This document shows positions 8,872-17,513 of a stretch of 64,000 bases of DNA, piece by piece. Position 1 is the first letter of the stretch. The number at the start of each line of letters is the position of its first letter. The notes beneath the pieces were generated by a model. The model was not told the DNA's origin, made no database searches, and saw only the letters and a list, made by a program, of their open reading frames with translations. Made by a program: the position numbers and the translations under genes. This DNA comes from Streptosporangium roseum DSM 43021. Its GTDB lineage: Bacteria; Actinomycetota; Actinomycetes; Streptosporangiales; Streptosporangiaceae. The DNA lies in the NCBI RefSeq assembly GCF_000024865.1, contig NC_013595.1:2356001-2420000 (forward strand), in the 5' to 3' direction.

Positions 8872-8905
8872 AGGGGACGCGGCATGGCGCCACGGAGGAG
8901 GGATG

Positions 8906-10300
8906 TCAACCGACCGGCTCCAGAACCTCGCGGAACGCCGCCTCGACCAGGAGGGACTCCAGGTCGTACAGGTAGCGCTCCATGGCCGGCCGGGGCAGGA
9001 AGCGGGTGTCGGCGGTCAGCGAGACGCCCAGCCCGCCGGGCTCGCCGGTCACGTGCAGGCAGAAGCGGCAGTTGAGCCGGTCCTGGCTGAGCGGCCAGGT
9101 CAGCACCGTTTCCTCCATCGCCTGCCGTACCGTCCGCTCGTCGTGGGAGGCGTCGACCAGGTCGATGAAGCGCATGTCGTTGAAACAGCAGTAGGGGTGG
9201 ATCTCCGCGCCCCGCTCCCGGCCGATCCGGGCGGTCAGCCGGTCCCGGTCGTCCGGGTCGTGGTAGGCGGAGCGGTAGGCGCGCAGCGCGGCCGGCTTGG
9301 CCGCCCTGAGCAGGTCGGCGAAGGTCGTGCCCTCGCGCAGGTCCAGCACGAACAGGCCCTCCTGGGAGAGCGTGGTGACGGCGTTCGCGGTGTCGGCGCG
9401 GAAGCGGTTGCCCACGATCGGCAGCATCGCGCACACGTCGTGGCCGGTCACGGCGCCGACCAGCACGGAGGAGGCGGCCAGCAGCACGGTCGAGGTGCTC
9501 ACTCCGTGCACGGCGGCGATCCGCTGGACGGCCAGGTCCAGCGCCCGGGAGACGATCTGCGCCCGCCAGATGGGCGGGCCCCCGGGCGCGGCCACGGGCC
9601 GGTCGAACATGGTCGGCGGGATCCGCCGGTACTCGCTCTCCCAGTGCTCGGCGGCGACCCGGGCGACCCGCAGTCCCTGGTCCGACCGCTGCCAGCGGGC
9701 CAGGTCCAGCGGCGAGGGCGGCGGCGGGCCGGGTACGGCCCCGCGGAGCAGCAGCAGCCGCAGGTCCGTGATCGCCGCCTCGGCGCCGAGGCCGTCGGCC
9801 GCCAGGTGGCAGAAGACGAGCACGATGTGGGTGACGGTCCCGCCGAGAGGCCTCCCCGCGGTGTCGCCGGCAGGTCTCTCCGCCGCCCCGCCGGGGGCCT
9901 CGCCCGCCGCTCCGCCGGAGGTCTCGTCGGCGACCACGAGCCCCACCCGGAGCGGCCACTCGCCCGCGTAGTCGAAGGACTTCTCCGCCAGCGTGTCCAG
10001 CAGCCGGTCCGGATCGCCGGCCGACAGGGTGACCGCGATGGCGCCGGAGGTCTCCAGCACCTGGGACGGCCCCGCCCCCAGCCTGGTCCGCAGCGACTCG
10101 TGCCGCTCCACCAGCGCGCCCAGGGCCTCGACGGCCCGTTCCACGGTGAGCGGCCGGGCCCGCCTGGGCACCTTGAGCACACGGCCGAAGTTGAAGTAGT
10201 GGTCGTCCGGCGCCGTCTTCTGGATCGTGTCCCAGATGGCCCGCTGACCCCAGGTCAGCGGAGCCGTACCCGATCGGCTCCCCGAGAACCGGATGTTCAT
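8906..10300 (-). CDS. Stand-alone NRPS condensation domain protein (minus arm)
   Basis: This 464-residue protein consists of a single condensation-superfamily domain. The N-terminal core reads PLTWGQRAIWDTIQKTAP and later VERHESLRTRL. The active-site motif is CHLAADG (Cys164-Gly170) in place of HHxxxDG: the first His is Cys, but the catalytic second His165 and Asp169-Gly170 remain, so activity is plausible. An Ala/Gly-rich insertion (about residues 115-150, with repeated GGAAxE/PAGD) precedes the motif. The gene follows a stand-alone carrier-protein gene, which suggests the pair condenses or transfers one acyl or aminoacyl group in trans. ATG 10300 is preceded by GGGGGAA. Confidence 0.85.
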   Translation of the reverse strand: MNIRFSGSRSGTAPLTWGQRAIWDTIQKTAPDDHYFNFGRVLKVPRRARPLTVERAVEALGALVERHESLRTRLGAGPSQVLETSGAIAVTLSAGDPDRLLDTLAEKSFDYAGEWPLRVGLVVADETSGGAAGEAPGGAAERPAGDTAGRPLGGTVTHIVLVFCHLAADGLGAEAAITDLRLLLLRGAVPGPPPPSPLDLARWQRSDQGLRVARVAAEHWESEYRRIPPTMFDRPVAAPGGPPIWRAQIVSRALDLAVQRIAAVHGVSTSTVLLAASSVLVGAVTGHDVCAMLPIVGNRFRADTANAVTTLSQEGLFVLDLREGTTFADLLRAAKPAALRAYRSAYHDPDDRDRLTARIGRERGAEIHPYCCFNDMRFIDLVDASHDERTVRQAMEETVLTWPLSQDRLNCRFCLHVTGEPGGLGVSLTADTRFLPRPAMERYLYDLESLLVEAAFREVLEPVG

Positions 10301-10338
10301 GTGCTTTCCCCCGTTCAGAACACCTTCAGCGACACTTC

Positions 10339-10593
10339 TCAGGAACCGGAGCGGCCGGAGGCGGCGATGTAGCGCTCCAGCGCGTCCAGGTCGTCCAGCA
10401 GGTCGAACCCCTCACCCGACAGGTCGATCTCGACCCCGAACTCGGTCTCCACCGCGTCGATCAGCCGCATCTGCGCCAGCGAGGTGACCCCCAGCGCCGA
10501 CAGCGGGACCGTCGCGGCCAGCGCCTCCTTGGCCGTCACCGCGCCGTCCGACGCCGTGGCCACCATCGCGGCCAGCCGTTCCCTAACCACCAT
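10339..10593 (-). CDS. Stand-alone acyl/peptidyl carrier protein (minus arm)
   Basis: This is an 84-residue carrier protein. Ser38 in LGVTSLAQM is the expected phosphopantetheine attachment site (GxxSL type, with Thr in place of the usual Asp/His before Ser), followed by a helix DAVETEFGVEIDLSG. The sequence looks closer to acyl than to peptidyl carriers, because it lacks the LGGHS signature. ATG 10593 is preceded by AAGGAG with a 6-base spacer. Both the RBS and the start lie inside the 24-codon ORF upstream, so translation is likely coupled. It probably works with the adjacent stand-alone C domain. Confidence 0.85.
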   Translation of the reverse strand: MVVRERLAAMVATASDGAVTAKEALAATVPLSALGVTSLAQMRLIDAVETEFGVEIDLSGEGFDLLDDLDALERYIAASGRSGS

Positions 10594-10657
10594 TGCGGGC
10601 TCCTTCCACGCGGTTCCTGACGTCGTCCGTGGAGATCCAGATCCAGTCGTCAGACAC
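10583..10657 (-). CDS. 24-residue mini-ORF between MbtH and carrier protein genes
   Basis: GTG at 10657-10655 overlaps the MbtH stop (GTGTCTGA) and follows AGGGAGG with a 5-base spacer. The ORF ends with a TAG that overlaps the carrier-protein ATG (ATGGTGGTTAG). The peptide begins MSDDWIWISTDD, has a basic middle (VRNRVEGAR) and ends NGG. Outside the last codons constrained by the next start, nearly all third positions are G or C, as in a real gene. It could be a genuine small protein, a precursor or scaffold peptide, or only a device for translational coupling. I do not recognise it, and so short an ORF could arise by chance. Confidence 0.45.
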   Translation of the reverse strand: MSDDWIWISTDDVRNRVEGARNGG

Positions 10658-10832
10658 CTGTGGCCTCCCTGGCGCTGAGCGGGCGCATGTCGGTCCAGAC
10701 CTGGTCGATGTGGACCAGGCACTCCTGCCTGGTCCCGGAGGCGCCCTCCTCCCGCCAGCCGTCCGGCAGATCCCGGCCGGTGGGCCAGATCGAATACTGC
10801 TCCTCGTGGTTGACCACGACACGGTGACTCAT
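10650..10832 (-). CDS. MbtH family protein
   Basis: This 60-residue protein has the MbtH signature: NHEEQYSIWP, then LPDGWREEG and ECLVHIDQVWTDMRPLS, including the conserved Trp residues that bind the adenylation domain. MbtH proteins are chaperone-like partners needed for solubility and activity of many A domains. ATG 10832 shares its A with the NRPS stop TGA and follows GGGGAG with a 5-base spacer; a GTG at 10835 is the alternative. One MbtH probably serves all three A domains of the cluster. Confidence 0.93.
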   Translation of the reverse strand: MSHRVVVNHEEQYSIWPTGRDLPDGWREEGASGTRQECLVHIDQVWTDMRPLSAREATGV

Positions 10833-13800
10833 CACAGCTCCCCTTCTCCATGAGGCATTTGCACGAGGAGGGCGGCCTCCTCGTCTGACAGTCCGTCGAG
10901 CTCGGCGACCAGCAGCTCCTCCACCGCGGCCGCGAGCCCGGCCACGGTGCTCCGCGCGAACAGGGTGCGGATCGGCACGTCCACCTCGACGAGGGCGCGG
11001 AGCCTGGCGATGACGCGGGTGGCGAGCAGCGAGTGCCCGCCCAGGGTGAAGAAGTCGTCGAAGGCGCCGACCGCCTCGATCCCCAGCACCTCGCCGAAGA
11101 CGTCGGCCACCAGCAGCTCGGCGTCACCGCGCGGGGCGGTCCTCGTCCCGGCCCCGGCCCCGGCCTCGGGCGCGGGCAGCGCGGCCCGGTCGACCTTGCC
11201 GCTGCGGGTCAGCGGCAGGGCGTCGAGGCCCACCCAGAGCGCCGGGACCATGTAGGCGGGGAGCACGCCGGCCAGGTGCCTGCCCAGCTCCTCGCCGGTG
11301 GCCGTGCCGACGACGTAGCCGACCAGGGTCTCCTGGTGCACGGCCACCGCCGCCTGGCCGACACCGGGGTGCGCCAGGACTCTGGCCTCGATCTCGCCCA
11401 GCTCGATCCGGAAGCCTCTGACCTTGACCTGGTCGTCGTCGCGGCCGAGGAACTCCAGCCGCCCGTCGCCGCGCCAGCGCGCCCGGTCGCCGGTCCGGTA
11501 GACGCGTGAACCGCCGGGGCCGGGGACGAACCGCTGCGCGGTCAGCGCGGGCCTGCCGAGGTAGCCCCGGGCGACCCCGGCCCCGGTGACGCAGAGCTCA
11601 CCCGGGGCGCCCGGCGGCACGGGCTCACCGTGCCCGTCCAGGACCATGACCCGGGTGCCGCCGATCGGGGTGCCGATCGGCGGCCTTCCGGGGGAGCCGT
11701 CGAGCTCGGCGGCCGTGGCGATGATCGTGGCCTCGGTCGGGCCGTAGGTGTTGACCAGCCGCACCCGGTCGCCGAAGCGTTCCCGCCAGCGGGCCACCGC
11801 GGCCTCGTGCACCTGCTCGCCGCCCAGGATCACCAGGCGCAGCGTCGAGGGCCAGGGGATCTCGTCGATCTGGTCGACCAGCGCGTGCCAGTAGGCCGTC
11901 GGCAGGTCGAGCACGGTGACCCCGTCCAGGTGGTCGGGCAGGGTGACACCGCCGTCGGGCAGCAGTTCCAGGCGGGCTCCGGCGGCCAGGGTGGGGTAGA
12001 TCTCCTCGGCGTGGGTGTCGAAGCTCAGCGAGGCGAACTGCACGACCCGGTCGCCGGGGTGCAGGCCGTACGCCTCGCGCATCCACGCGACCCGCGCCGC
12101 GAGCCCGTCGTGCTCCACCACGACGCCCTTGGGCGTGCCGGTGGAACCGGAGGTGTAGATCACGTAGGCGGCGGCGTCGCGCGGCGCGGGTTCCGGGGTC
12201 CCCCGGTACGGCCCGGCCTCGTCGAGCACGAGGGACGCTCCGCTGTCCGCCACGAGGAAGGCGAGCCGGTCCTCGGGGTAGTCGGGGTCGAGCGGGAGGT
12301 AGACGGCTCCGGCCCGCCAGGTGGCGAGCAGCGCGGCGACGGTGTCCGGGGTCCGGCCCAGTCGGACGCCGACCACGTCGCCGGGGGCGACGCCGCGCGC
12401 CTGGAGGAGCGCGGCCAGCTCGTCGGCGCGCGCGTCCAGCCCGGCGTAGGTGAGCAGGCTGTCCCCGCATCCGACCGCGACGGCGTCCGGGGTGTTCCGC
12501 ACGGCCGCCGCGAACATGTCCGGTACGGCGGTCGCCGGCGGCTGGGCCGGTCCCTCGGAGAGGCGGCGGAGCAGGGCGTCGTCGTCCTCGGTGCGCAGCG
12601 GCAGGGTGGAGACCCGGTCGCCGGCGACCCGGGGCAGCGCGGTCAGGAGCAGGCGGAACCGGGCGGCCAGTCCTTCGACGGTGGCCCGGTCGAACAGCTC
12701 GGCGTCGTAGACCAGGGTTATCAGCAGTTCGTGCTCGTCCTGCCAGGCCTCCAGCATCAGTTCGAGCTTGGCCTGCCGCATGCCGTGCTCGAACGCCGTG
12801 GTGGTCAGTCCGGCGAAGGCGTCGCGGGCGTGCCCGGAGTCCTGCGTGTGCAGGATGATCATGGTCTGGAACAGGGGGGTGCGGGTGAGGTCCCGCTCGG
12901 TCCTCAGGGCCGTCACCAGCTCCTCGAACGGGACGCCCTGGTGGGAGAAGGCGTCCAGGACGCCGATCTGGGTGTCGCGCAGCAGGTCGGTGAAGGTGGG
13001 GTCGGCCGACAGGTCGCCGCGCAGGACCAGGGTGTCGCTGAGGTAGCCGACGACCGGTTCGAGCTGGACCCGGTCCCGGCCCGCGGTGGCGGTGCCGACC
13101 AGGATGTCGCTCTGGCCGGTGTGCCGGGCCAGGAGCACCTGATAGGCGGCGAGCAGGACCATGAACATCGTCGCGCCGTGCTCCCTGCCCAGCCGGGTCA
13201 GGGCGTCGGCCTCGGCCGAGGTCAGCCGGACGGCCGCCACGCCGCCGCGCCGGGCGGCCCCGGCGGTGCGCGGCCGGTCGACCGGCAGGTCCAGCGGGGT
13301 CGGGTCGGCGAGCCGGTCCCGCCAGTAGGCGAGCAGATCACCGGTGTCGCGGTCGCGCTGCCAGCGGGCGACGTCGCCGAACTGGAGCGGCACCGGGGGC
13401 AGCTCGGCCCGGCCGGAGTAGAGGCGCGACAGCTCGTCGAAGATGAGGTTGAGCGACCAGCCGTCGCCGAGGATGTGGTGGAGGACGACGCACAGGACGT
13501 GGTCGTCCTCGCCGATCCCGATCAGCGTGACCCGCAGCGGCGGCCGGGAGGCCAGATCCGGGAAGGGCCTGTTGGTCAGGGCCGCGACGAGCTCCGCCGC
13601 CCCGGTCTCGTCCCCGGCGCTCACCCGGTCGACGGGGACCGCGCCCGGCGGGTCGACGACCACGGCGGGCGCGCCGTCCACCTCGGGGAACCGGGTGCGC
13701 AGGCTCTCGTGGCGGGCCACCGTGCCGTCCAGCGCCCTGCCCAGGGCGTCCGGGTCCAGCGGGCCCCGCAGCCGCCTGACCAGGCACATGTTGTAGGAGG

Positions 13801-16800
13801 CGTCGTCCGGGTCGAGCCGGTTGAGGAACCAGAGCCGCTCCTGGCCGAAGGAGAGCGGCGGGGTGGTCCCCGCGGGCCGGGGCCGGGGTCCGCCGGCCTC
13901 CCCGAGCCCGGCCACGGTGGGCCGGCCAGGCTCTCCACCGCCGATGGTCGGTCCCGCCGTCCCCTGTCCGGTGCCGGTGCTCCGTCCCGCCGTCCCTTGC
14001 CCGGTGCCGGCGGCCCGTCCCGGTCCGCCGTCCCCGGGGGCCGGGTCGGGCCCGGCGGAGGGCTCGACCAGCTCCGCCAGCCCGGCGACCGTCGGCCGGA
14101 TGAACACCTCCCGGACGGGCACCTCCCTGCCGGACAGCGCCGTCAGCCGTGCGGTGACCATGGTGGCCAGCAGCGAGTGGCCGCCGAGCGTGAAGAAGTC
14201 GTCGTGCGCCCCGACCTCGGCCACGCCGAGCACCTCGGCGAAGACCTGCGCGACCAGCCGCTCACCCGCGGTGCGAGGCGTCGTGGCGTTCCGTTCGGAT
14301 CCTCCGTCGACCTCCGGCAGCGCGTTGCGGTCGATCTTCCCGTTGGGCGTCAGCGGCAACGCCTCCACCTCGACGAACACGCTGGGCACCATGTATCCCG
14401 GCAGCTCCCGCCCGGCGTGTTCCCGCACCTCGTCGAGCGGTCCCGCGGAGCCCGGCTCCCGTGTCGCGTCCGCCGGGGAGGCCATGCCCGCCGAGGGAGC
14501 CGCGTCCGACGAGGGGGGCGCGGCCGGCGGGGTCAGCACGGTGAAGGCGATCAGCCGGTCCCCGCGCACGGCGACGACCGCCTGCCGTACGGCGGGATGG
14601 GCGTCGAGCACCGCCTCGATCTCGCCGAGCTCGATGCGGTGGCCGCGGAGCTTGACCTGGTTGTCGGTGCGGCCGAGGAACTCCAGGGTGCCGTCGCCCC
14701 GCAGCCGGGCGCGGTCCCCGGTGCGGTAGACGCGGGCGCCGTCCGGGCCGGGGACGAAGCGCTCGGCGGTCAGGGCGGGCCGGCCGAGATAGCCGGTCGC
14801 GACTCCCGCGCCGCCGATGAGCAGCTCGCCCGGCACCCCGATCGGGGAGGGGCCGCCGGCGGGTTCCAGGATGTGGACGGTGGTGTTGGCGATCGGGCGG
14901 CCGATGACGATCTCGCCGGGAGACTCGGGGACCTCCCAGGCGGTGGACCAGATCGTGGTCTCGGTCGGGCCGTAGACGTTGACGAGCCTGTCCACCCGGG
15001 GACGCAGCTCGCGGGCGAACTGCGGCGGCAGCGGCTCGCCGCCGGTCAGGCCCACCACGCGGGGCAGGTCCCCGCTGAGCAGGACCCGCCACCCCGACGG
15101 TGTCGCCTGGACGTGGGTCACCCCGGCCTCCCGGACGAGCCGGGCGAGCCGGGCGCCGTCGCGGGCCGTCTCCGCGTCGGCGACGACCACCCGGCCGCCG
15201 GTCACCAGCGGCAGATACAGCTCCAGGGCGGAGATGTCGAACGACAGCGAGGTCAGCGCCAGCCACACGTCCCGCGGCGAGGACCCGGTCAGGGCGCGCA
15301 TCGCCAGCAGGAAGTTGGTCAGCGCCCGGTGCGGGACCACCACGCCCTTCGGGCGGCCGGTGGACCCCGAGGTGTACAGCACGTAGGCCGTGTCGCCGGG
15401 GCGGGGGCGCGTGGTCGCGGCCGTCCCCGGCAGGAGGTCGTCCAGGCCGGTCAGGACCAGCGCGGCCGCGGAGTCCTCGATCACGTAGGAGACGCGGGCC
15501 CGCGGGTAGTCGGGATCGACGGGCAGGTAGGCGGCGCCGCTCATCGCCACGCCCAGCAGCGCGACGAGCATGTCCGTGCCGCGTTCCATCCGGACCGCGA
15601 CCAGCGAGCCGCGGCCGATGCCCGCGGCGGCCAGCCGGCCGGCGACTTCCGCGGCCCGTTCCACCAGCCCGGCGTAGGTCAGCGTGTCCGCCGGCGCGTC
15701 CTGCCCGGCGCGTGCGGGGGTCTCCACCGCGATGGCGTCCGGGGTCGCGGCGGCCTGTTCCAGCACCAGGTCGACCAGCGTCACCTCGGGCAGCTCGGCG
15801 CCGGTCCCGTTCCACTCCTCCAGCAGCCCGAGCTCCGCCTCCGGCAGCATCCGCAGCGAGCCCACCGGCACCTCGGGATCCGCCACGGCGGCCGCGAGCA
15901 GCTCCTGGAACCGGGTGACCATCCGCTCCACGGTCTCGCGGTCGAACAGGTCGGTGCTGTAGACCACGCTGCCGAGCAGGTGGCCGTCATCGGCGGGGGA
16001 GATGTCCACCGACAGGTCGAGCCGGGCGCGGGACCAGCCGTGCGGGAAGGGCGTGGCGGTCAGGCCGGGCAGCGGGTCGGCCCACTCGCCGTGGGTGTGG
16101 AAGGCGAACAGGGTCTGGAACAGCGGGGTGCGGCTGAGGTCCCGCTCCACGTCCAGCTCCGCCACGAGCCGCTCGAAGGGGACGTCCTGCCGGGAGAGCG
16201 CGTCCAGCACCGTCCGACGGGTCCGCTTGAGCAGCTCGCTGAAGGTGGGGTCGCCGGACAGGTCGCAGCGGAGGGCCAGCGTGGTCGACAGGAAACCGAT
16301 CATGGTCTCCAGCTCGGTGCTGTCGCGGCCGGCCGACGGGGTGCCCACGCAGAAGTCGCTCTGGCCGGTGTGCCGGGCCAGCAGGACCTGGTAGGCGGCC
16401 AGCAGCACCATGTACGGCGTGCAGCGGGCCCGCCGGGCCAGGTCCCTGATCGCGGCGCTCACATCCGCCTCGATCCGGAAGTCGACCTCGCCGCCGGCAC
16501 CGCTCCGCTGCACCGGACGCGGCCGGTCGGCGGGCAGTTCGAGGGGCGGCACCCCGGCCAGCCGCTCGATCCACCACTGGAGCCCGGAGTCCGCCGAGTG
16601 CCGGCGGAGGGCGTGCTCGCCGTACTGGAGGGGGAGGTGGGGCAGCGGGGCGGTGCCACCGCTGCCGTAGTGGGCGGCGACCTCGGAGCGGAGCACGTTC
16701 AGCGACCAGCCGTCGCCGTTGATGTGGTGCAGGACGACGCAGAGCACGTGCTCGTCGAGGCCCAGCTCGATCAGCGAGACCTGGAACGGGGGCGCGGCGG

Positions 16801-17152
16801 ACAGGTCGAAGGCCGTGTTGGTGAGCGCGGAGACAAGGGAGAGGGCTTCCTGGTCGTTCCCGGCCGCCAGCCGCTCCACCGTCACGGGCGCGGGCGGCTC
16901 GACGATCGCCAGGGGCCGGCCGGCGCTCTCGCTGAAGCGGGTCCGCAGGCTCTCGTGCCGTGCGGCCACGGCGGTGAAAGCGGCCTCCAGCGCGACCGTG
17001 TCAAGTCGGCCTTTCAACCTGTAAACATAGGATGTGTTGTAGGTCGAGTCGCTGGGATCGAGGCGGTGGAGAAACCACAACCGCTGCTGGCCGTACGACA
17101 GCGGGTATTCCGTCCCTGGCTGGCCGGGGGAAATGGTCTCTGGCTGAAGCAC
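10832..17152 (-). CDS. Dimodular nonribosomal peptide synthetase (C-A-T-C-A-T)
   Basis: This 2106-residue protein has C1 (20-440; HHINGDG at 142), A1 (470-945), T1 (Ser993 in GGHSLLAT), a Gly/Pro/Thr-rich linker (1030-1095), C2 (1098-1520; HHILGDG at 1225), A2 (1540-1985) and T2 (Ser2041). There is no epimerase or thioesterase. A1 pocket residues read D-I-L-Q-L-G-V-I-W-K, essentially the glycine code. A2 reads D-T-E-D-I-G-T-I-I-K; the acidic Glu239/Asp278 equivalents could suit a basic side chain, but I do not match it securely. GTG 17152 follows AAGGAG with a 6-base spacer, and an upstream extension to 17407 lacks domain homology. A C domain in the first module implies an upstream acyl or aminoacyl donor. 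The chain presumably passes in trans to the plus-arm NRPS. Confidence 0.93.
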   Translation of the reverse strand: MLQPETISPGQPGTEYPLSYGQQRLWFLHRLDPSDSTYNTSYVYRLKGRLDTVALEAAFTAVAARHESLRTRFSESAGRPLAIVEPPAPVTVERLAAGNDQEALSLVSALTNTAFDLSAAPPFQVSLIELGLDEHVLCVVLHHINGDGWSLNVLRSEVAAHYGSGGTAPLPHLPLQYGEHALRRHSADSGLQWWIERLAGVPPLELPADRPRPVQRSGAGGEVDFRIEADVSAAIRDLARRARCTPYMVLLAAYQVLLARHTGQSDFCVGTPSAGRDSTELETMIGFLSTTLALRCDLSGDPTFSELLKRTRRTVLDALSRQDVPFERLVAELDVERDLSRTPLFQTLFAFHTHGEWADPLPGLTATPFPHGWSRARLDLSVDISPADDGHLLGSVVYSTDLFDRETVERMVTRFQELLAAAVADPEVPVGSLRMLPEAELGLLEEWNGTGAELPEVTLVDLVLEQAAATPDAIAVETPARAGQDAPADTLTYAGLVERAAEVAGRLAAAGIGRGSLVAVRMERGTDMLVALLGVAMSGAAYLPVDPDYPRARVSYVIEDSAAALVLTGLDDLLPGTAATTRPRPGDTAYVLYTSGSTGRPKGVVVPHRALTNFLLAMRALTGSSPRDVWLALTSLSFDISALELYLPLVTGGRVVVADAETARDGARLARLVREAGVTHVQATPSGWRVLLSGDLPRVVGLTGGEPLPPQFARELRPRVDRLVNVYGPTETTIWSTAWEVPESPGEIVIGRPIANTTVHILEPAGGPSPIGVPGELLIGGAGVATGYLGRPALTAERFVPGPDGARVYRTGDRARLRGDGTLEFLGRTDNQVKLRGHRIELGEIEAVLDAHPAVRQAVVAVRGDRLIAFTVLTPPAAPPSSDAAPSAGMASPADATREPGSAGPLDEVREHAGRELPGYMVPSVFVEVEALPLTPNGKIDRNALPEVDGGSERNATTPRTAGERLVAQVFAEVLGVAEVGAHDDFFTLGGHSLLATMVTARLTALSGREVPVREVFIRPTVAGLAELVEPSAGPDPAPGDGGPGRAAGTGQGTAGRSTGTGQGTAGPTIGGGEPGRPTVAGLGEAGGPRPRPAGTTPPLSFGQERLWFLNRLDPDDASYNMCLVRRLRGPLDPDALGRALDGTVARHESLRTRFPEVDGAPAVVVDPPGAVPVDRVSAGDETGAAELVAALTNRPFPDLASRPPLRVTLIGIGEDDHVLCVVLHHILGDGWSLNLIFDELSRLYSGRAELPPVPLQFGDVARWQRDRDTGDLLAYWRDRLADPTPLDLPVDRPRTAGAARRGGVAAVRLTSAEADALTRLGREHGATMFMVLLAAYQVLLARHTGQSDILVGTATAGRDRVQLEPVVGYLSDTLVLRGDLSADPTFTDLLRDTQIGVLDAFSHQGVPFEELVTALRTERDLTRTPLFQTMIILHTQDSGHARDAFAGLTTTAFEHGMRQAKLELMLEAWQDEHELLITLVYDAELFDRATVEGLAARFRLLLTALPRVAGDRVSTLPLRTEDDDALLRRLSEGPAQPPATAVPDMFAAAVRNTPDAVAVGCGDSLLTYAGLDARADELAALLQARGVAPGDVVGVRLGRTPDTVAALLATWRAGAVYLPLDPDYPEDRLAFLVADSGASLVLDEAGPYRGTPEPAPRDAAAYVIYTSGSTGTPKGVVVEHDGLAARVAWMREAYGLHPGDRVVQFASLSFDTHAEEIYPTLAAGARLELLPDGGVTLPDHLDGVTVLDLPTAYWHALVDQIDEIPWPSTLRLVILGGEQVHEAAVARWRERFGDRVRLVNTYGPTEATIIATAAELDGSPGRPPIGTPIGGTRVMVLDGHGEPVPPGAPGELCVTGAGVARGYLGRPALTAQRFVPGPGGSRVYRTGDRARWRGDGRLEFLGRDDDQVKVRGFRIELGEIEARVLAHPGVGQAAVAVHQETLVGYVVGTATGEELGRHLAGVLPAYMVPALWVGLDALPLTRSGKVDRAALPAPEAGAGAGTRTAPRGDAELLVADVFGEVLGIEAVGAFDDFFTLGGHSLLATRVIARLRALVEVDVPIRTLFARSTVAGLAAAVEELLVAELDGLSDEEAALLVQMPHGEGEL

Positions 17153-17513
17153 GCAGAGCTCCTTCGTCGGCCGCGGGTCCGCATTCGCGCGAGGGCGCCG
17201 AAAATGGGTATGCGAAAGCCCGCTCCGCGCATATTTGCCGAGTTGAGCACGTAATGGGAAAGGATTCTTTCTGGAAAGAAACCTTTCAGTTAGTTCTGGG
17301 TGGTTAGTGTTACACCTCCGCCCGGGGTGCGCAAGGCCCTGTGTGGCAGGGGTTTCCCGCCCCCTCGCGAACCTTGGCCAAAGGGCTTGCGCGGCCGTTG
17401 CGATCATGTAAGACTGACGCTCGTTTTAGAATAGTAAAGATTCTTTCCTGTTGTGACTCGGGTGCCCGCACACGCCGGGCTCGTATACATCCGATCTTTA
17501 TTGGGAGGTTCAC
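17153..17513. promoter_or_regulatory. Divergent promoter of the NRPS cluster with a 30-bp inverted repeat
   Basis: This 361-bp gap is visibly AT-richer than the genes on either side. GAAAGGATTCTTTC (17258-17271) and its near-exact inverse (17274-17287) form a 30-bp inverted repeat with a 2-bp centre and one A/A mismatch. A related AAAGATTCTTTC recurs at 17436-17447, nearer the plus-arm gene. These could be operator sites for an unlinked regulator; no regulator gene lies in the cluster itself. TATACAT at 17483 is a possible -10 for the plus arm, without a clear -35. Confidence 0.6.

Noticed and set aside
11630..17254. A 1874-codon open frame antisense to the dimodular NRPS
   Set aside because: Its product is Gly/Arg/Pro/Val-rich with no domains. 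It is a by-product of the GC-skewed codon positions of the NRPS gene, whose own frame has complete C-A-T motifs.
17153..17407. Extension of the dimodular NRPS start to 17407
   Set aside because: It crosses the AT-rich divergent promoter and the inverted repeat and has no domain similarity. GTG 17152 has a well-placed AAGGAG.
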